Shown: one piece after another, positions 34,632 to 43,064 of the stretch | How positions within the stretch are numbered: the first letter of the stretch is position 1 | Layout: the number at the start of each line of letters is the position of its first letter | Assembly: GCF_011392075.1 (NCBI RefSeq) | Contig: NZ_JAAJBV010000001.1 | Coordinates: 496,001 to 560,000, forward strand | Source: Flavobacterium celericrescens | GTDB taxonomy: Bacteria > Bacteroidota > Bacteroidia > Flavobacteriales > Flavobacteriaceae | Direction of reading: 5' to 3' | Length of the DNA: 64,000 nucleotides | The notes under the pieces: model-generated | Told to the model about the DNA's origin: nothing | What the model saw: only the letters and a program-made list of their open reading frames with translations | The model's database searches: none | Translations under genes and position numbers: made by a program

Positions 34632-36062
34632 TTAGTCTATTTCAGAAACCCTCAAGGTGTTCACCATTCCTTTTTCAACTACTGGCATAGCTGCTAAGTT
34701 GATAAGCATGTCTCCTTTGTTTACATATTTTTTTTCCACACAGATTTTATTGATATCGTCAATAGTATCGTCTGTGCTTACTAATTTGTCATAGAAAAAC
34801 GCTCTTACACCCCATAAAAGATTTAATTGCGTTAATATTCTTCGGTTAGATGTAAATACTAAAATGTGCGATTTTGGTCGCCATGCAGAAACTTGAAATG
34901 CAGTATAACCAGAGTTAGTCAACGTTGTAATTGCTTTTGCATTAATAGCATCTGCCATTATTGCTGCATGATAACAAATCGATTTTGTAATAAAACGTTT
35001 GGTTCTAACATGTGGTTGTGTTAAAGGCACTTTAATTAGTGGAGAATCTTCAACGCTTTCAATAATACGAGTCATTGTTTGAATTACTTCCACTGGGTAA
35101 TTTCCTACTGAAGTTTCACCAGACAACATTACAGCATCTGCACCATCCATTACAGAGTTAGCAACGTCGTTTACTTCTGCACGAGTTGGTGTTAAGCTTG
35201 TTATCATAGTTTCCATCATTTGTGTTGCCACAATTACTGGAATTCGAGCTGTTTTGGCTCTATGAATTAATTTTTTCTGAATCAATGGTACTTCTTCCGC
35301 AGGAACTTCAACACCTAAATCACCACGAGCCACCATCAATCCATCACAGAAAGCAACAATTTTGTCAATATTTTCAACCGCTTCAGGTTTTTCAATCTTA
35401 GCAACAATCGGAATTTTATGATCCGAATGTTTTGCAATTAAATCTTGTAATTCTTCTAAGTCTTTAGGTGTTCTTACAAAAGAAAGCGCAATCCAATCAA
35501 CTTTGTTTTCAATAGCAAAAATAGCGTCTTTGATGTCTTTTTTAGTTAAAGCAGGTAACGATACTTTTGTGTTTGGTAAGTTAACTCCTTTTTTTGATTT
35601 TAGTGGACCTCCTTGAACCACCATTGCTTCAACCTCTGTATTTTTATCGGTTTTAGTTACTTCAAAAATTAGTTTTCCATCGTCTAATAAGATTCTTTCA
35701 CCTGGATTTACATCTTTTGGAAACTCTTTGTAGTTCATATATACTCTAGAAGCAGTTCCTAGTACGTCTTCGGCAGTGGTAAAAGTAATGATGTCACCTT
35801 TGCTTACTACAACATCTTCTTTCATTACACCTACGCGTAGTTTTGGACCTTGTAAATCAGCTAATATAGAAGTGGTATATCCGTGTTCGTCGTTTAATTC
35901 TCTAATGATATTGATGCGTTCTGACACGTCTGTATAATCTGCATGCGAAAAATTAATTCTGAAAACATTAACTCCAGCATCAATCATGTTTTTAATTACT
36001 TCCTTTGAGCTACAGGCAGGACCTAAGGTAGCTACAATTTTAGTCTTTTTGTTCGTCGACAT
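34632..36062 (-). CDS. pyk: Pyruvate kinase
   Basis: A 476-residue glycolytic enzyme making pyruvate and ATP from phosphoenolpyruvate and ADP. The substrate arginine is in GVNVFRINFSHA; the catalytic lysine is in IVAKIEKPEAVENID; the metal-binding glutamate and aspartate are in MVARGDLGVEVPAE; and the ATQMMETM helix follows. It ends a minus-strand run with the IPExxxVDY gene 4 bases before it. With pgi and the gdhA gene it marks the window as central metabolism. Confidence 0.97.
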   Translation of the reverse strand: MSTNKKTKIVATLGPACSSKEVIKNMIDAGVNVFRINFSHADYTDVSERINIIRELNDEHGYTTSILADLQGPKLRVGVMKEDVVVSKGDIITFTTAEDVLGTASRVYMNYKEFPKDVNPGERILLDDGKLIFEVTKTDKNTEVEAMVVQGGPLKSKKGVNLPNTKVSLPALTKKDIKDAIFAIENKVDWIALSFVRTPKDLEELQDLIAKHSDHKIPIVAKIEKPEAVENIDKIVAFCDGLMVARGDLGVEVPAEEVPLIQKKLIHRAKTARIPVIVATQMMETMITSLTPTRAEVNDVANSVMDGADAVMLSGETSVGNYPVEVIQTMTRIIESVEDSPLIKVPLTQPHVRTKRFITKSICYHAAIMADAINAKAITTLTNSGYTAFQVSAWRPKSHILVFTSNRRILTQLNLLWGVRAFFYDKLVSTDDTIDDINKICVEKKYVNKGDMLINLAAMPVVEKGMVNTLRVSEID

Positions 36063-36066
36063 TTTT

Positions 36067-36540
36067 TTAAAAAATTAAATTATTTTTAGATTTTAAATTC
36101 GTTGTTTCAATTGTATAAGCTGTAGTTACATTTTTAATTGATAGCAATTTTTCTATCATATCCTCTTCATCAAAATCGTAATCAATGTTTTCAATTTTTA
36201 GTAGATAATCTGCTTTTTTATATTCTGGTAAAAGAAAAACAGTAATATCTACTTGATCAAATAATTGAGCGACTTTCTTTTTTGAAGTTACAATGGTGGT
36301 TTTGTTTTCTATTAAACTCCATTGAACATCACTTTTTTCATCATCAAAAATGTAATTACTAAAAGCGCTTTTTCCTTCCGGAATGGCGATTTCAATGTTG
36401 GACTCATTTTTAATTAAACGAGTGTCCAAAATTTTATTGATGGCATAGGCTAATTTGTAATCATCTAACGAAGAATGAATCGCAATTAGTTCATAATCAT
36501 CTGAAATAAAATCGTTTATTTGAATTTTATGAATGGCCAT
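36067..36540 (-). CDS. IPExxxVDY-type small protein
   Basis: A 157-residue protein starting MAIHKIQIND; an in-frame ATG three codons earlier is less likely. It carries LLPEYKKADYLLKI, which fits the signature for which the Bacteroidetes IPExxxVDY family is named (here L-P-E-x3-A-D-Y). The family is of unknown function and is typically encoded between rnc and pyk, exactly as here. The acidic DYDFDEEDMIEKL near the C-terminus has no known meaning. A near -7 box (TATATTTA) lies just upstream on the minus strand. Confidence 0.8.
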   Translation of the reverse strand: MAIHKIQINDFISDDYELIAIHSSLDDYKLAYAINKILDTRLIKNESNIEIAIPEGKSAFSNYIFDDEKSDVQWSLIENKTTIVTSKKKVAQLFDQVDITVFLLPEYKKADYLLKIENIDYDFDEEDMIEKLLSIKNVTTAYTIETTNLKSKNNLIF

Positions 36541-36642
36541 CAGATACAATTAGAATGTAAATATAGTATTAAAATCTATTAAAATTTTGCAGTTTAACGC
36601 TTCTTAACGTTAATTTACTAACGCAAACGTTTTAGTTTTGAA

Positions 36643-37386
36643 TTATTTTTGAGAAATTTTTTCTTGTAGCGCAAAATAAGCTCTTTGTGAAGCTTTTTCT
36701 TCTGCTTTTTTCTTTGAAGTTGCTCGAGCTTTTGCTATAATTTTTTGATCAATAATTAATTTTACACCAAAATATTTTTGCCCTTCTATACCATTATCTT
36801 CCACAAAGTCAAATGAAAAAGGAATCTTTTCTTTTTGACACCATTCGATAATTAAACTTTTATAACTGATAACTTTTCCTTCTAATTTGGCAATATCAAC
36901 ATATTGTTTGATGATTTTTGTGCGAATAAATTTTTCACAATATTCAAATCCTCTGTCTAAATAAATTGCACCTATAAAAGCCTCAAATAAATTACCGTGA
37001 ATATTTTCTCCAAATTGACTCGAACTGACTTTGCTTTCTACAAAGCTAACCAAATTGAAATCACGACCTAATTCATTCAAGTGTTCTCTACTTACAATTT
37101 TTGAACGCATTTTTGTTAAATAACCTTCATCTCCAGAAGGTACTTCATTGTACAAATGAGCAGCAATTACACTTCCTAACATAGCATCTCCAAGAAATTC
37201 TAATCGCTCATAGTTAAAAGGATTCCCTTTTTCATCTACTTTATTGGTAGAGCGATGGGTGAATGCTTTTTGATAATATTTTAATTCTTTGGGTTCAAAA
37301 CCAAGAATAGAGGTAATTTTTTTAAAAAAAATCCCGTCTTCTGGAGAACGGGAATTTTTTGTTATTTTTTTTAATAAACGACGCAT
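36643..37386 (-). CDS. rnc: Ribonuclease III
   Basis: A 247-residue double-stranded RNA endonuclease. The signature NYERLEFLGDAMLG holds the catalytic acidic residues of the first motif, and GNLFEAFIGAIYLDRGF the second. A C-terminal double-stranded RNA-binding domain (about 175-240) ends KKKAEEKASQRAYFALQ. The basic N-terminal tail (RRLLKKITKNSRSPED) is longer than in E. coli. It follows fabF by 4 bases on the same strand. It would be a natural processing enzyme for the structured RNAs described elsewhere in the window, but no evidence links them. Confidence 0.95.
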   Translation of the reverse strand: MRRLLKKITKNSRSPEDGIFFKKITSILGFEPKELKYYQKAFTHRSTNKVDEKGNPFNYERLEFLGDAMLGSVIAAHLYNEVPSGDEGYLTKMRSKIVSREHLNELGRDFNLVSFVESKVSSSQFGENIHGNLFEAFIGAIYLDRGFEYCEKFIRTKIIKQYVDIAKLEGKVISYKSLIIEWCQKEKIPFSFDFVEDNGIEGQKYFGVKLIIDQKIIAKARATSKKKAEEKASQRAYFALQEKISQK

Positions 37387-37390
37387 GAAA

Positions 37391-38644
37391 TTAGTCTTCT
37401 AATTTTTTAAATAATACACACGCATTATGACCTCCAAAACCAAAAGTATTGCTCATAGCAACTTTAATTTCACGATTTTGAGCTTTGTTCAACGTTAAAT
37501 TTAATGAAGGGTCAATATTTTCATCCACAGTAGTATGATTAATTGTTGGAGGAACAATACTGTTTTTCATTGCCAAAATAGAAGCAATAGCTTCAATAGC
37601 ACCAGCAGCCCCTAGCAAATGACCAGTCATTGATTTTGTTGAATTGATGTTTATAGATTTTGCATGATCACCAAATACATGGCTAATTGCTTTTAATTCT
37701 GCAACATCACCAAGAGGTGTTGAAGTTCCGTGTGTATTGATGTGATCAACCATTTCGGGAGCCATTCCTGCATCTCGTAAGGTGTTTTCCATAACAGCAA
37801 TAACTCCAATTCCTTCAGGATGTGGAGCTGTTAAATGATAAGCGTCAGAAGACATTCCTCCGCCACCAATTTCACAATAAATTTTAGCACCACGTGCTTT
37901 AGCGTGTTCATATTCTTCTAAAACCAATGCTCCTGCTCCTTCACCTAAAACAAAACCATCACGAGTAGCATCAAAAGGTCTTGAAGCTGTTTCTGGGCTT
38001 TCATTTCTTGTTGAAAGTGCGTGCATTGAATTAAACCCACCCATTCCTGCAATAGTAACAGCGGCTTCAGAACCACCAGAAATAATAACGTCACACATGC
38101 CTAAACGGATGTAGTTAAACGCATCAATCAAAGCGTTTGCAGAAGAAGCACAAGCTGAAACTGTTGTATAATTTGGACCCATATAGCCATTTCTCATAGA
38201 AATGTGAGCCGGTGCAATATCAGCAATCATTTTAGGGATAAAAAATGGATTAAACTTTGGAGTTCCATCTCCTTTAGCATAATACATTACTTCATCTTGA
38301 AAAGTTTCTAAACCACCAATTCCAGCACCCCAGATTACACCTACTCTGTGTTTATTCACATTTTCTTGGGTAATTCCAGCGTCTTTAATTGCTTCATCAC
38401 TTGCGGCAATTGCATATTGCGCAAATTTATCAAGTCTACGAGATTCTTTACGATCCATGTAATCTTCAATATTGAAGTTTTTTACTTCACAAGCAAATTT
38501 AGTTTTGTGTTTTTCTGTATCGTAATATGTTATAGGAGCAGCACCGCTTTTTCCAGTGATTAATCCTTCCCAGTATTCTTGAATATTATTTCCGATTGGA
38601 GTTAATGCCCCAAGACCGGTTACAACAACGCGCTTTAATTGCAT
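37391..38644 (-). CDS. fabF: Beta-ketoacyl-ACP synthase II
   Basis: A 417-residue condensing enzyme of fatty acid elongation. The catalytic triad is the cysteine of VSACASSANAL and the histidines of INTHGTSTPLGDVAE and KSMTGHLLGAAGAIE. The C-terminal SNTFGFGGHNACV is the family end. It follows acpP, its carrier-protein partner, across a 198-base gap containing a terminator, and runs into rnc after 4 bases. The upstream gap shows no exact TAnnTTTG on the minus strand. Confidence 0.96.
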   Translation of the reverse strand: MQLKRVVVTGLGALTPIGNNIQEYWEGLITGKSGAAPITYYDTEKHKTKFACEVKNFNIEDYMDRKESRRLDKFAQYAIAASDEAIKDAGITQENVNKHRVGVIWGAGIGGLETFQDEVMYYAKGDGTPKFNPFFIPKMIADIAPAHISMRNGYMGPNYTTVSACASSANALIDAFNYIRLGMCDVIISGGSEAAVTIAGMGGFNSMHALSTRNESPETASRPFDATRDGFVLGEGAGALVLEEYEHAKARGAKIYCEIGGGGMSSDAYHLTAPHPEGIGVIAVMENTLRDAGMAPEMVDHINTHGTSTPLGDVAELKAISHVFGDHAKSININSTKSMTGHLLGAAGAIEAIASILAMKNSIVPPTINHTTVDENIDPSLNLTLNKAQNREIKVAMSNTFGFGGHNACVLFKKLED

Positions 38645-38791
38645 AGTTTTTAATTTTCGGTTAATATAAAAAAACCCAAAGTGCTTTTAATAATTACTAA
38701 AAGAAACAATGGGTATTACATATTTTTTTTATTGGTATGATTGTAATACAATCAATGTTTGCAAAATCTTATAAAAGATTTAAAACTGAAA

Positions 38792-38834
38792 GTAAAAAAT
38801 AACAACATCCACAAAGGTTGCCCTTTATGGATGT
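38792..38834 (-). terminator. Terminator or attenuator between acpP and fabF
   Basis: On the minus strand GACATCCATAAAGG pairs with CCTTTGTGGATGTT around GCAA, followed by a T-rich tail; it begins 8 bases after the acpP stop. It would let acpP be made in excess of fabF by partial read-through. Confidence 0.78.
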
Positions 38835-38842
38835 CTTAAATA

Positions 38843-39079
38843 TTATTTTTTAGCTTCCTCGATGTAAGAGATAGCTTGACCTACAGTAGCAATGTTTTCA
38901 GCTTGGTCGTCTGGAATTTGAATATCAAATTCTTTTTCGAACTCCATAATAAGCTCAACAGTGTCTAATGAATCAGCTCCTAAATCGTTAGTGAAGCTTG
39001 CTTCTGTTACAACTTCGTTTTCGTCAACACCTAATTTGTCTACGATAATCGCTTTTACTCTTGATGCAATGTCTGACAT
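38843..39079 (-). CDS. acpP: Acyl carrier protein
   Basis: A 78-residue acidic protein, the standard size. The serine that takes the phosphopantetheine arm is in [13 protein letters not shown] (DSL motif) near residue 37. It carries growing acyl chains for FabF, encoded next. It starts the minus-strand acpP-fabF-rnc-IPExxxVDY-pyk run and has its own promoter; a terminator directly after it suggests most transcripts are monocistronic, in line with the high abundance of this protein in cells. Confidence 0.97.
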   Translation of the reverse strand: MSDIASRVKAIIVDKLGVDENEVVTEASFTNDLGADSLDTVELIMEFEKEFDIQIPDDQAENIATVGQAISYIEEAKK

Positions 39080-39109
39080 AATCTTTTAATTTTTAATTTA
39101 ATTTGTTGG

Positions 39110-39138
39110 CAAAAATAAAAAACTTTATTTTAAAACAA
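39110..39138 (-). promoter_or_regulatory. Promoter of acpP
   Basis: Read on the minus strand, TATTTTTG (39117 to 39110) is an exact -7 box, and a TTG lies about 18 bases upstream of it. The start codon is about 30 bases downstream. Confidence 0.55.
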
Positions 39139-39252
39139 CATTTTTGTTACTAAATGTGACTACGAATTTAAAAAAAATAATTCACAAAGGCTTCTTTTTT
39201 TTATTTTTTACCAATTTTTATTCTTTTTTTTGTGGGAAGAAATCAATACGAA

Positions 39253-39810
39253 ATGAAAAATATTGTGCTTTTTGCTTCCGGAAATGGGTCAAATGCCGAA
39301 GAAATAATTAGGTATTTTAAAAAAAATAACCAAGGAACTGTAGTCGCTATCTTTTCTAACAAACCAGATGCCAAAGTGTTAGATAGAGCAAAAAATCATG
39401 ACATTCCAACAGTAGTTTTTTCGCGAGCCCAGTTAAATGAAGGATTTGTACTTGAAAAATTATACCAATTTCAGCCTGATTTAATTGTTTTGGCGGGATT
39501 TTTATTAAAATTTCCAGAAAATATATTAAAGGAATATTCAAAAGTGATTAACATTCATCCTGCTTTATTACCAAAATATGGTGGAAAAGGAATGTATGGA
39601 ATGAATGTGCACCAAGCCGTTCTTGATAATAAAGAAAAAGAAACAGGAATTACGATTCATTATGTTAACGAACATTATGATGAAGGAGAATTTATTTTTC
39701 AAAAAGCAGTAAATATTGAAGATTGCAAAACTGCCGAAGAAATTGCACAAAAAGTTCACGAATTAGAACACCAATATTTTCCTGAGGTAATAGCTAATTT
39801 AATAAAGTAA
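39253..39810 (+). CDS. purN: Phosphoribosylglycinamide formyltransferase
   Basis: A 185-residue enzyme of de novo purine synthesis that formylates GAR with 10-formyl-THF. The phosphate loop is FASGNGSNAEEI; the catalytic asparagine and histidine are in KVINIHPALLPKYGG; the aspartate is in VNEHYDEGEFIF. I start it at the ATG at 39253 (MKNIVLF); an in-frame GTG seven codons earlier is possible but adds an odd tail. It is followed after 3 bases by an unrelated secreted-protein gene and then rnhA, a tight three-gene run. purF lies 7 kb away. Confidence 0.94.
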   Translation: MKNIVLFASGNGSNAEEIIRYFKKNNQGTVVAIFSNKPDAKVLDRAKNHDIPTVVFSRAQLNEGFVLEKLYQFQPDLIVLAGFLLKFPENILKEYSKVINIHPALLPKYGGKGMYGMNVHQAVLDNKEKETGITIHYVNEHYDEGEFIFQKAVNIEDCKTAEEIAQKVHELEHQYFPEVIANLIK

Positions 39811-39813
39811 GTT

Positions 39814-40431
39814 ATGAAAGCTTTGTATTTAAATATATTGCTAATTTTTATTCTCAATGTAAATCTTGTTTTTAGTCAAGATAAGATAGAGTTAAAAGAA
39901 TTTGGATTTAGCATGAATTATCCTGAAGGTTGGTTTGCTTATGATAGCAATCAAATAGTTTCTAATCTTAAGCAATATGATTTTAATAAGGATGAAATTG
40001 ACAGATTTTCAAAACAAGTTATAAAATCAGTTGAATATATATCTTTACTGAAGTATGAAAAAGGAAAGTATTCAGGTATTATTCCTACTATCAATATTAG
40101 AGTCGATAAAAACCCAACAAAAGATATTTTAGAGTTGCAAAAAGCACTTTATTTGTCATTAGAACAAAACAAAGCTACTTTTACGAATTTGCATTTTATC
40201 GAAAAATCGAATATAGTAGATATTGAAGGAACTAAAATCATAAGAACTATATTTAGTTACACTTTAAAAAGCGAAAATGTTGAATATAAATTAAAGTCAT
40301 ACAAGGTTTTAATTCCCGTAGGAAAATTTTATATTAACATTAATTTTATAGAGGAAGAAAATAAAGAAAACAACTCGATTTTATATGAAGAATTAATAAA
40401 TTCTATTAAAATAATAAATTTAGAAAAATAA
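39814..40431 (+). CDS. Hypothetical secreted protein, PsbP-like appearance
   Basis: A 205-residue protein with a clear signal peptide ending LVFSQ at about residue 22. The mature start KEFGFSMNYPEGWFAYDS, with alternating strands and a central helix, is like the PsbP/DUF1795-type fold of small periplasmic proteins, but I do not recognise a named family. It sits with 3-base gaps between purN and rnhA, with which it has no functional link, and its composition is more AT-rich than theirs, which suggests insertion into an older pair. Confidence 0.6.
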   Translation: MKALYLNILLIFILNVNLVFSQDKIELKEFGFSMNYPEGWFAYDSNQIVSNLKQYDFNKDEIDRFSKQVIKSVEYISLLKYEKGKYSGIIPTINIRVDKNPTKDILELQKALYLSLEQNKATFTNLHFIEKSNIVDIEGTKIIRTIFSYTLKSENVEYKLKSYKVLIPVGKFYININFIEEENKENNSILYEELINSIKIINLEK

Positions 40432-40434
40432 TAA

Positions 40435-40914
40435 ATGCCACACGAAGTCCACATATACACTGATGGTGCTGCCAAGGGAAATCCTGGACCAGCTGGCTAT
40501 GGCGTGGTGATGGAAATGGTTGGAACGCCCTACAAAAAAGAATTTTACGAAGGTTTTCGGCTGTCTACTAATAATAGAATGGAATTATTAGCTGTAATTG
40601 TTGGTTTAGAAAAATTAAAAAACCCAAAAACCAAAATTTTAGTGGTTTCTGATTCCAAATACGTTGTAGATGCTGTTGAAAAAAGATGGGTGTTCCAATG
40701 GGAAAAAATCGGTTTCAAAGCCAAAAAAAATCCCGATTTATGGATACGTTTTTTAAAAGCATATCGAAAACATCAGGTGGATTTTCAATGGGTAAAAGGA
40801 CATAATAGTCATCCCCAAAATGAACGATGTGATGCATTAGCTGTAATGGCTTCGCAACAAAACAACTTGTCTATTGACGAGTTCTATGAAAAGGAAGAAT
40901 CAAAATTAATTTAG
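40435..40914 (+). CDS. rnhA: Ribonuclease HI
   Basis: A 159-residue nuclease degrading RNA in RNA-DNA hybrids. The four acidic active-site residues are D10 in HIYTDGAAKGNPG, the glutamate of NNRMELLAVI, and the aspartates of LVVSDSKYVVDAV and NERCDALAV. The conserved substrate-binding WVKGHNSHPQNER is also present. It is the last gene of the purN run; the gap to the next gene has no clear terminator. Confidence 0.95.
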   Translation: MPHEVHIYTDGAAKGNPGPAGYGVVMEMVGTPYKKEFYEGFRLSTNNRMELLAVIVGLEKLKNPKTKILVVSDSKYVVDAVEKRWVFQWEKIGFKAKKNPDLWIRFLKAYRKHQVDFQWVKGHNSHPQNERCDALAVMASQQNNLSIDEFYEKEESKLI

Positions 40915-40973
40915 CAAATCAGTTGAATTAAAGACGCGTTTTTATTTTCTGCTAAATCCATTTCAATATTTCT

Positions 40974-40981
40974 TATATTTG
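40974..40981 (+). promoter_or_regulatory. -7 box before the CAL67264-type gene
   Basis: TATATTTG is an exact TAnnTTTG match about 50 bases before the start codon at 41031. Confidence 0.5.
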
Positions 40982-41030
40982 CTACCCGAAATTTCTCGAA
41001 ACTCAAATCAAAAATATAACTTCATAGATT

Positions 41031-41213
41031 ATGGGAATGAATAAAAATACAATCTTGGCTTGGGCAACTTTTATTATGATTTTAATGGGTTTGCTTTTAA
41101 TTGGTTTAGGAATTTATAGATATGCAGATGTTGCCGGATGGGGATTTTCTGCTGTTGGTGTAGGTTTCTTTGCTATCGCGTGGGTTTTTAATGCGTTGAA
41201 AGGGAGAGTATAA
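41031..41213 (+). CDS. Small two-helix membrane protein, CAL67264-like
   Basis: A 60-residue protein with two hydrophobic helices (about residues 8-27 and 35-54) joined by RYADVAGWGF and ending in a short basic tail (KGR). From memory it matches the CAL67264 family of Flavobacteriaceae, a conserved small membrane protein placed before the ettA-type ABC-F gene, as here. The function is unknown. An internal ATG two codons later (41037) is an equally good start. It has its own -7 box. Confidence 0.7.
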   Translation: MGMNKNTILAWATFIMILMGLLLIGLGIYRYADVAGWGFSAVGVGFFAIAWVFNALKGRV

Positions 41214-41298
41214 TTAAATTAAGAATTAAGAATTTTGACTATTATAAATCCAATAATCTAAAGTTCTAATAATCTAACAATCAAATCAATATAAAAAA

Positions 41299-42990
41299 AT
41301 GTCAGACGATAAGAAAGTAATTTTCTCAATGCAAAAATTGAGTAAAAGCTATCAAGGAAGTGATAAACAAGTATTAAAAAATATCTATTTAAGTTTCTTT
41401 TATGGGGCAAAAATCGGTATTTTAGGTCTAAATGGTTCGGGAAAATCTTCATTATTAAAGATTATTGCTGGTGTGGATAAAAACTATCAAGGGGATGTGG
41501 TTTTTGCACCAGGATATACTGTTGGTTATTTAGAACAAGAGCCTCAATTAGACGAAACTAAGACAGTGATTGAAGTAGTTCGTGAAGGAGCTGCTGAAAT
41601 TTTTGCTTTACTTGAAGAATTTAACAAGATTAATGACGATTTTGGTTTGCCAGAAGTATATGAAGATGCCGATAAAATGCAAAAATTGATGGATCGACAA
41701 GCTGAACTACAAGACAGAATTGACGCTTGTGGAGCTTGGGAAATCGATACCAAATTAGAAATTGCAATGGACGCACTTCGTACCCCTGATTCTGATACAC
41801 CAATTAGTGTATTGTCTGGTGGAGAAAAGCGTCGAGTAGCTTTGTGTCGTTTATTATTGCAACAACCTGATGTGTTGTTATTGGATGAGCCAACAAACCA
41901 CTTAGATGCAGAATCGGTACTATGGCTAGAGCAACATTTACAACAATATGCCGGAACTGTTATTGCAGTTACGCACGACCGTTATTTCTTAGATAATGTA
42001 GCAGGTTGGATTTTGGAATTAGATAGAGGAGAAGGTATTCCATGGAAAGGAAATTATTCTTCTTGGTTAGACCAAAAATCAAAACGTATGGAGCAAGAAG
42101 AAAAAGTTGCTTCAAAACGTAGAAAAACATTAGAACGTGAGTTAGATTGGGTTCGTCAAGGAGCAAAAGGACGTCAAACGAAGCAAAAAGCGCGTTTGCA
42201 AAATTATGACAAACTCTTAAATGAAGACCAAAAAGAATTAGATGAAAAATTAGAAATCTACATTCCAAATGGACCTCGATTAGGCACAAATGTAATTGAA
42301 GCTAAAGGAGTTGCAAAAGCATTTGGAGATAAATTATTATACGACGATTTGAATTTTGTACTTCCTCAAGCAGGAATAGTTGGAATTATTGGTCCTAATG
42401 GCGCAGGAAAATCAACTATTTTCAGAATGATTATGGGAGAAGAAAAACCAGATGCGGGTTCTTTTACTATTGGAGACACAGTTAAAATAGCTTACGTAGA
42501 TCAATCACACTCAAATATTGATGTAAACAAATCGATTTGGGAAAACTTCTGTGATGGTCAAGAACTAATTTTGATGGGCGGAAGACAAGTAAATTCGAGA
42601 GCTTATTTATCTCGTTTTAATTTTGGCGGAAGCGATCAAAATAAAAAAGTAGCCACTTTGTCTGGAGGAGAACGTAATAGACTTCACTTGGCAATGACAT
42701 TAAAAGAAGAAGGAAACGTATTGCTGTTGGATGAGCCTACTAATGATCTGGATGTAAACACATTGCGAGCATTAGAAGAAGGTTTAGAAAATTTCGCAGG
42801 CTGTGCCGTAATTATTTCCCACGACCGTTGGTTTTTAGATAGAGTTTGTACACATATTTTGGCTTTTGAAGGAGATTCTCAAGTATATTGTTTTGAAGGA
42901 AGCTTCTCAGAATATGAAGAAAACAAGAAAAAACGCCTTGGAAAAGACGTGGTTCCAACAAGAATAAAATACAAAAAATTAATTAGATAA
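41299..42990 (+). CDS. ettA: Energy-dependent translational throttle EttA-like ABC-F ATPase
   Basis: A 563-residue soluble protein with two ABC ATPase cassettes and no membrane segment. The Walker A motifs are GLNGSGKSS (about residue 41) and GPNGAGKST (about 364), and the signature/Walker B blocks are LSGGEKRRVALCRLLLQQPD with LLLDEPTNHLD and LSGGERNRLHLAM with LLLDEPTNDLD. The linker between them is charged and arginine-rich. EttA binds the ribosomal E site and gates early elongation by ATP/ADP ratio. The order small-membrane-protein then ettA is conserved in Flavobacteriaceae. Confidence 0.94.
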   Translation: MSDDKKVIFSMQKLSKSYQGSDKQVLKNIYLSFFYGAKIGILGLNGSGKSSLLKIIAGVDKNYQGDVVFAPGYTVGYLEQEPQLDETKTVIEVVREGAAEIFALLEEFNKINDDFGLPEVYEDADKMQKLMDRQAELQDRIDACGAWEIDTKLEIAMDALRTPDSDTPISVLSGGEKRRVALCRLLLQQPDVLLLDEPTNHLDAESVLWLEQHLQQYAGTVIAVTHDRYFLDNVAGWILELDRGEGIPWKGNYSSWLDQKSKRMEQEEKVASKRRKTLERELDWVRQGAKGRQTKQKARLQNYDKLLNEDQKELDEKLEIYIPNGPRLGTNVIEAKGVAKAFGDKLLYDDLNFVLPQAGIVGIIGPNGAGKSTIFRMIMGEEKPDAGSFTIGDTVKIAYVDQSHSNIDVNKSIWENFCDGQELILMGGRQVNSRAYLSRFNFGGSDQNKKVATLSGGERNRLHLAMTLKEEGNVLLLDEPTNDLDVNTLRALEEGLENFAGCAVIISHDRWFLDRVCTHILAFEGDSQVYCFEGSFSEYEENKKKRLGKDVVPTRIKYKKLIR

Positions 42991-42998
42991 ACATTTGT

Positions 42999-43032
42999 TA
43001 AAAAAATCCCGAATATATTCGGGATTTTTTTA
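42999..43032 (+). terminator. Intrinsic terminator of ettA
   Basis: AAAAAATCCCGAAT pairs perfectly with ATTCGGGATTTTTT around a 2-base AT loop, or a somewhat shorter stem with a larger loop; T run follows. Confidence 0.85.
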
Positions 43033-43064
43033 CCTTTAAACCTTTCATTTTACCCCTTATTTAA

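Noticed and set aside
39232..39252. GTG start for purN seven codons upstream
   Set aside because: The added residues (starting GRNQYE) are not family-like; the ATG gives the standard MKNIVLFASGNGSN start.
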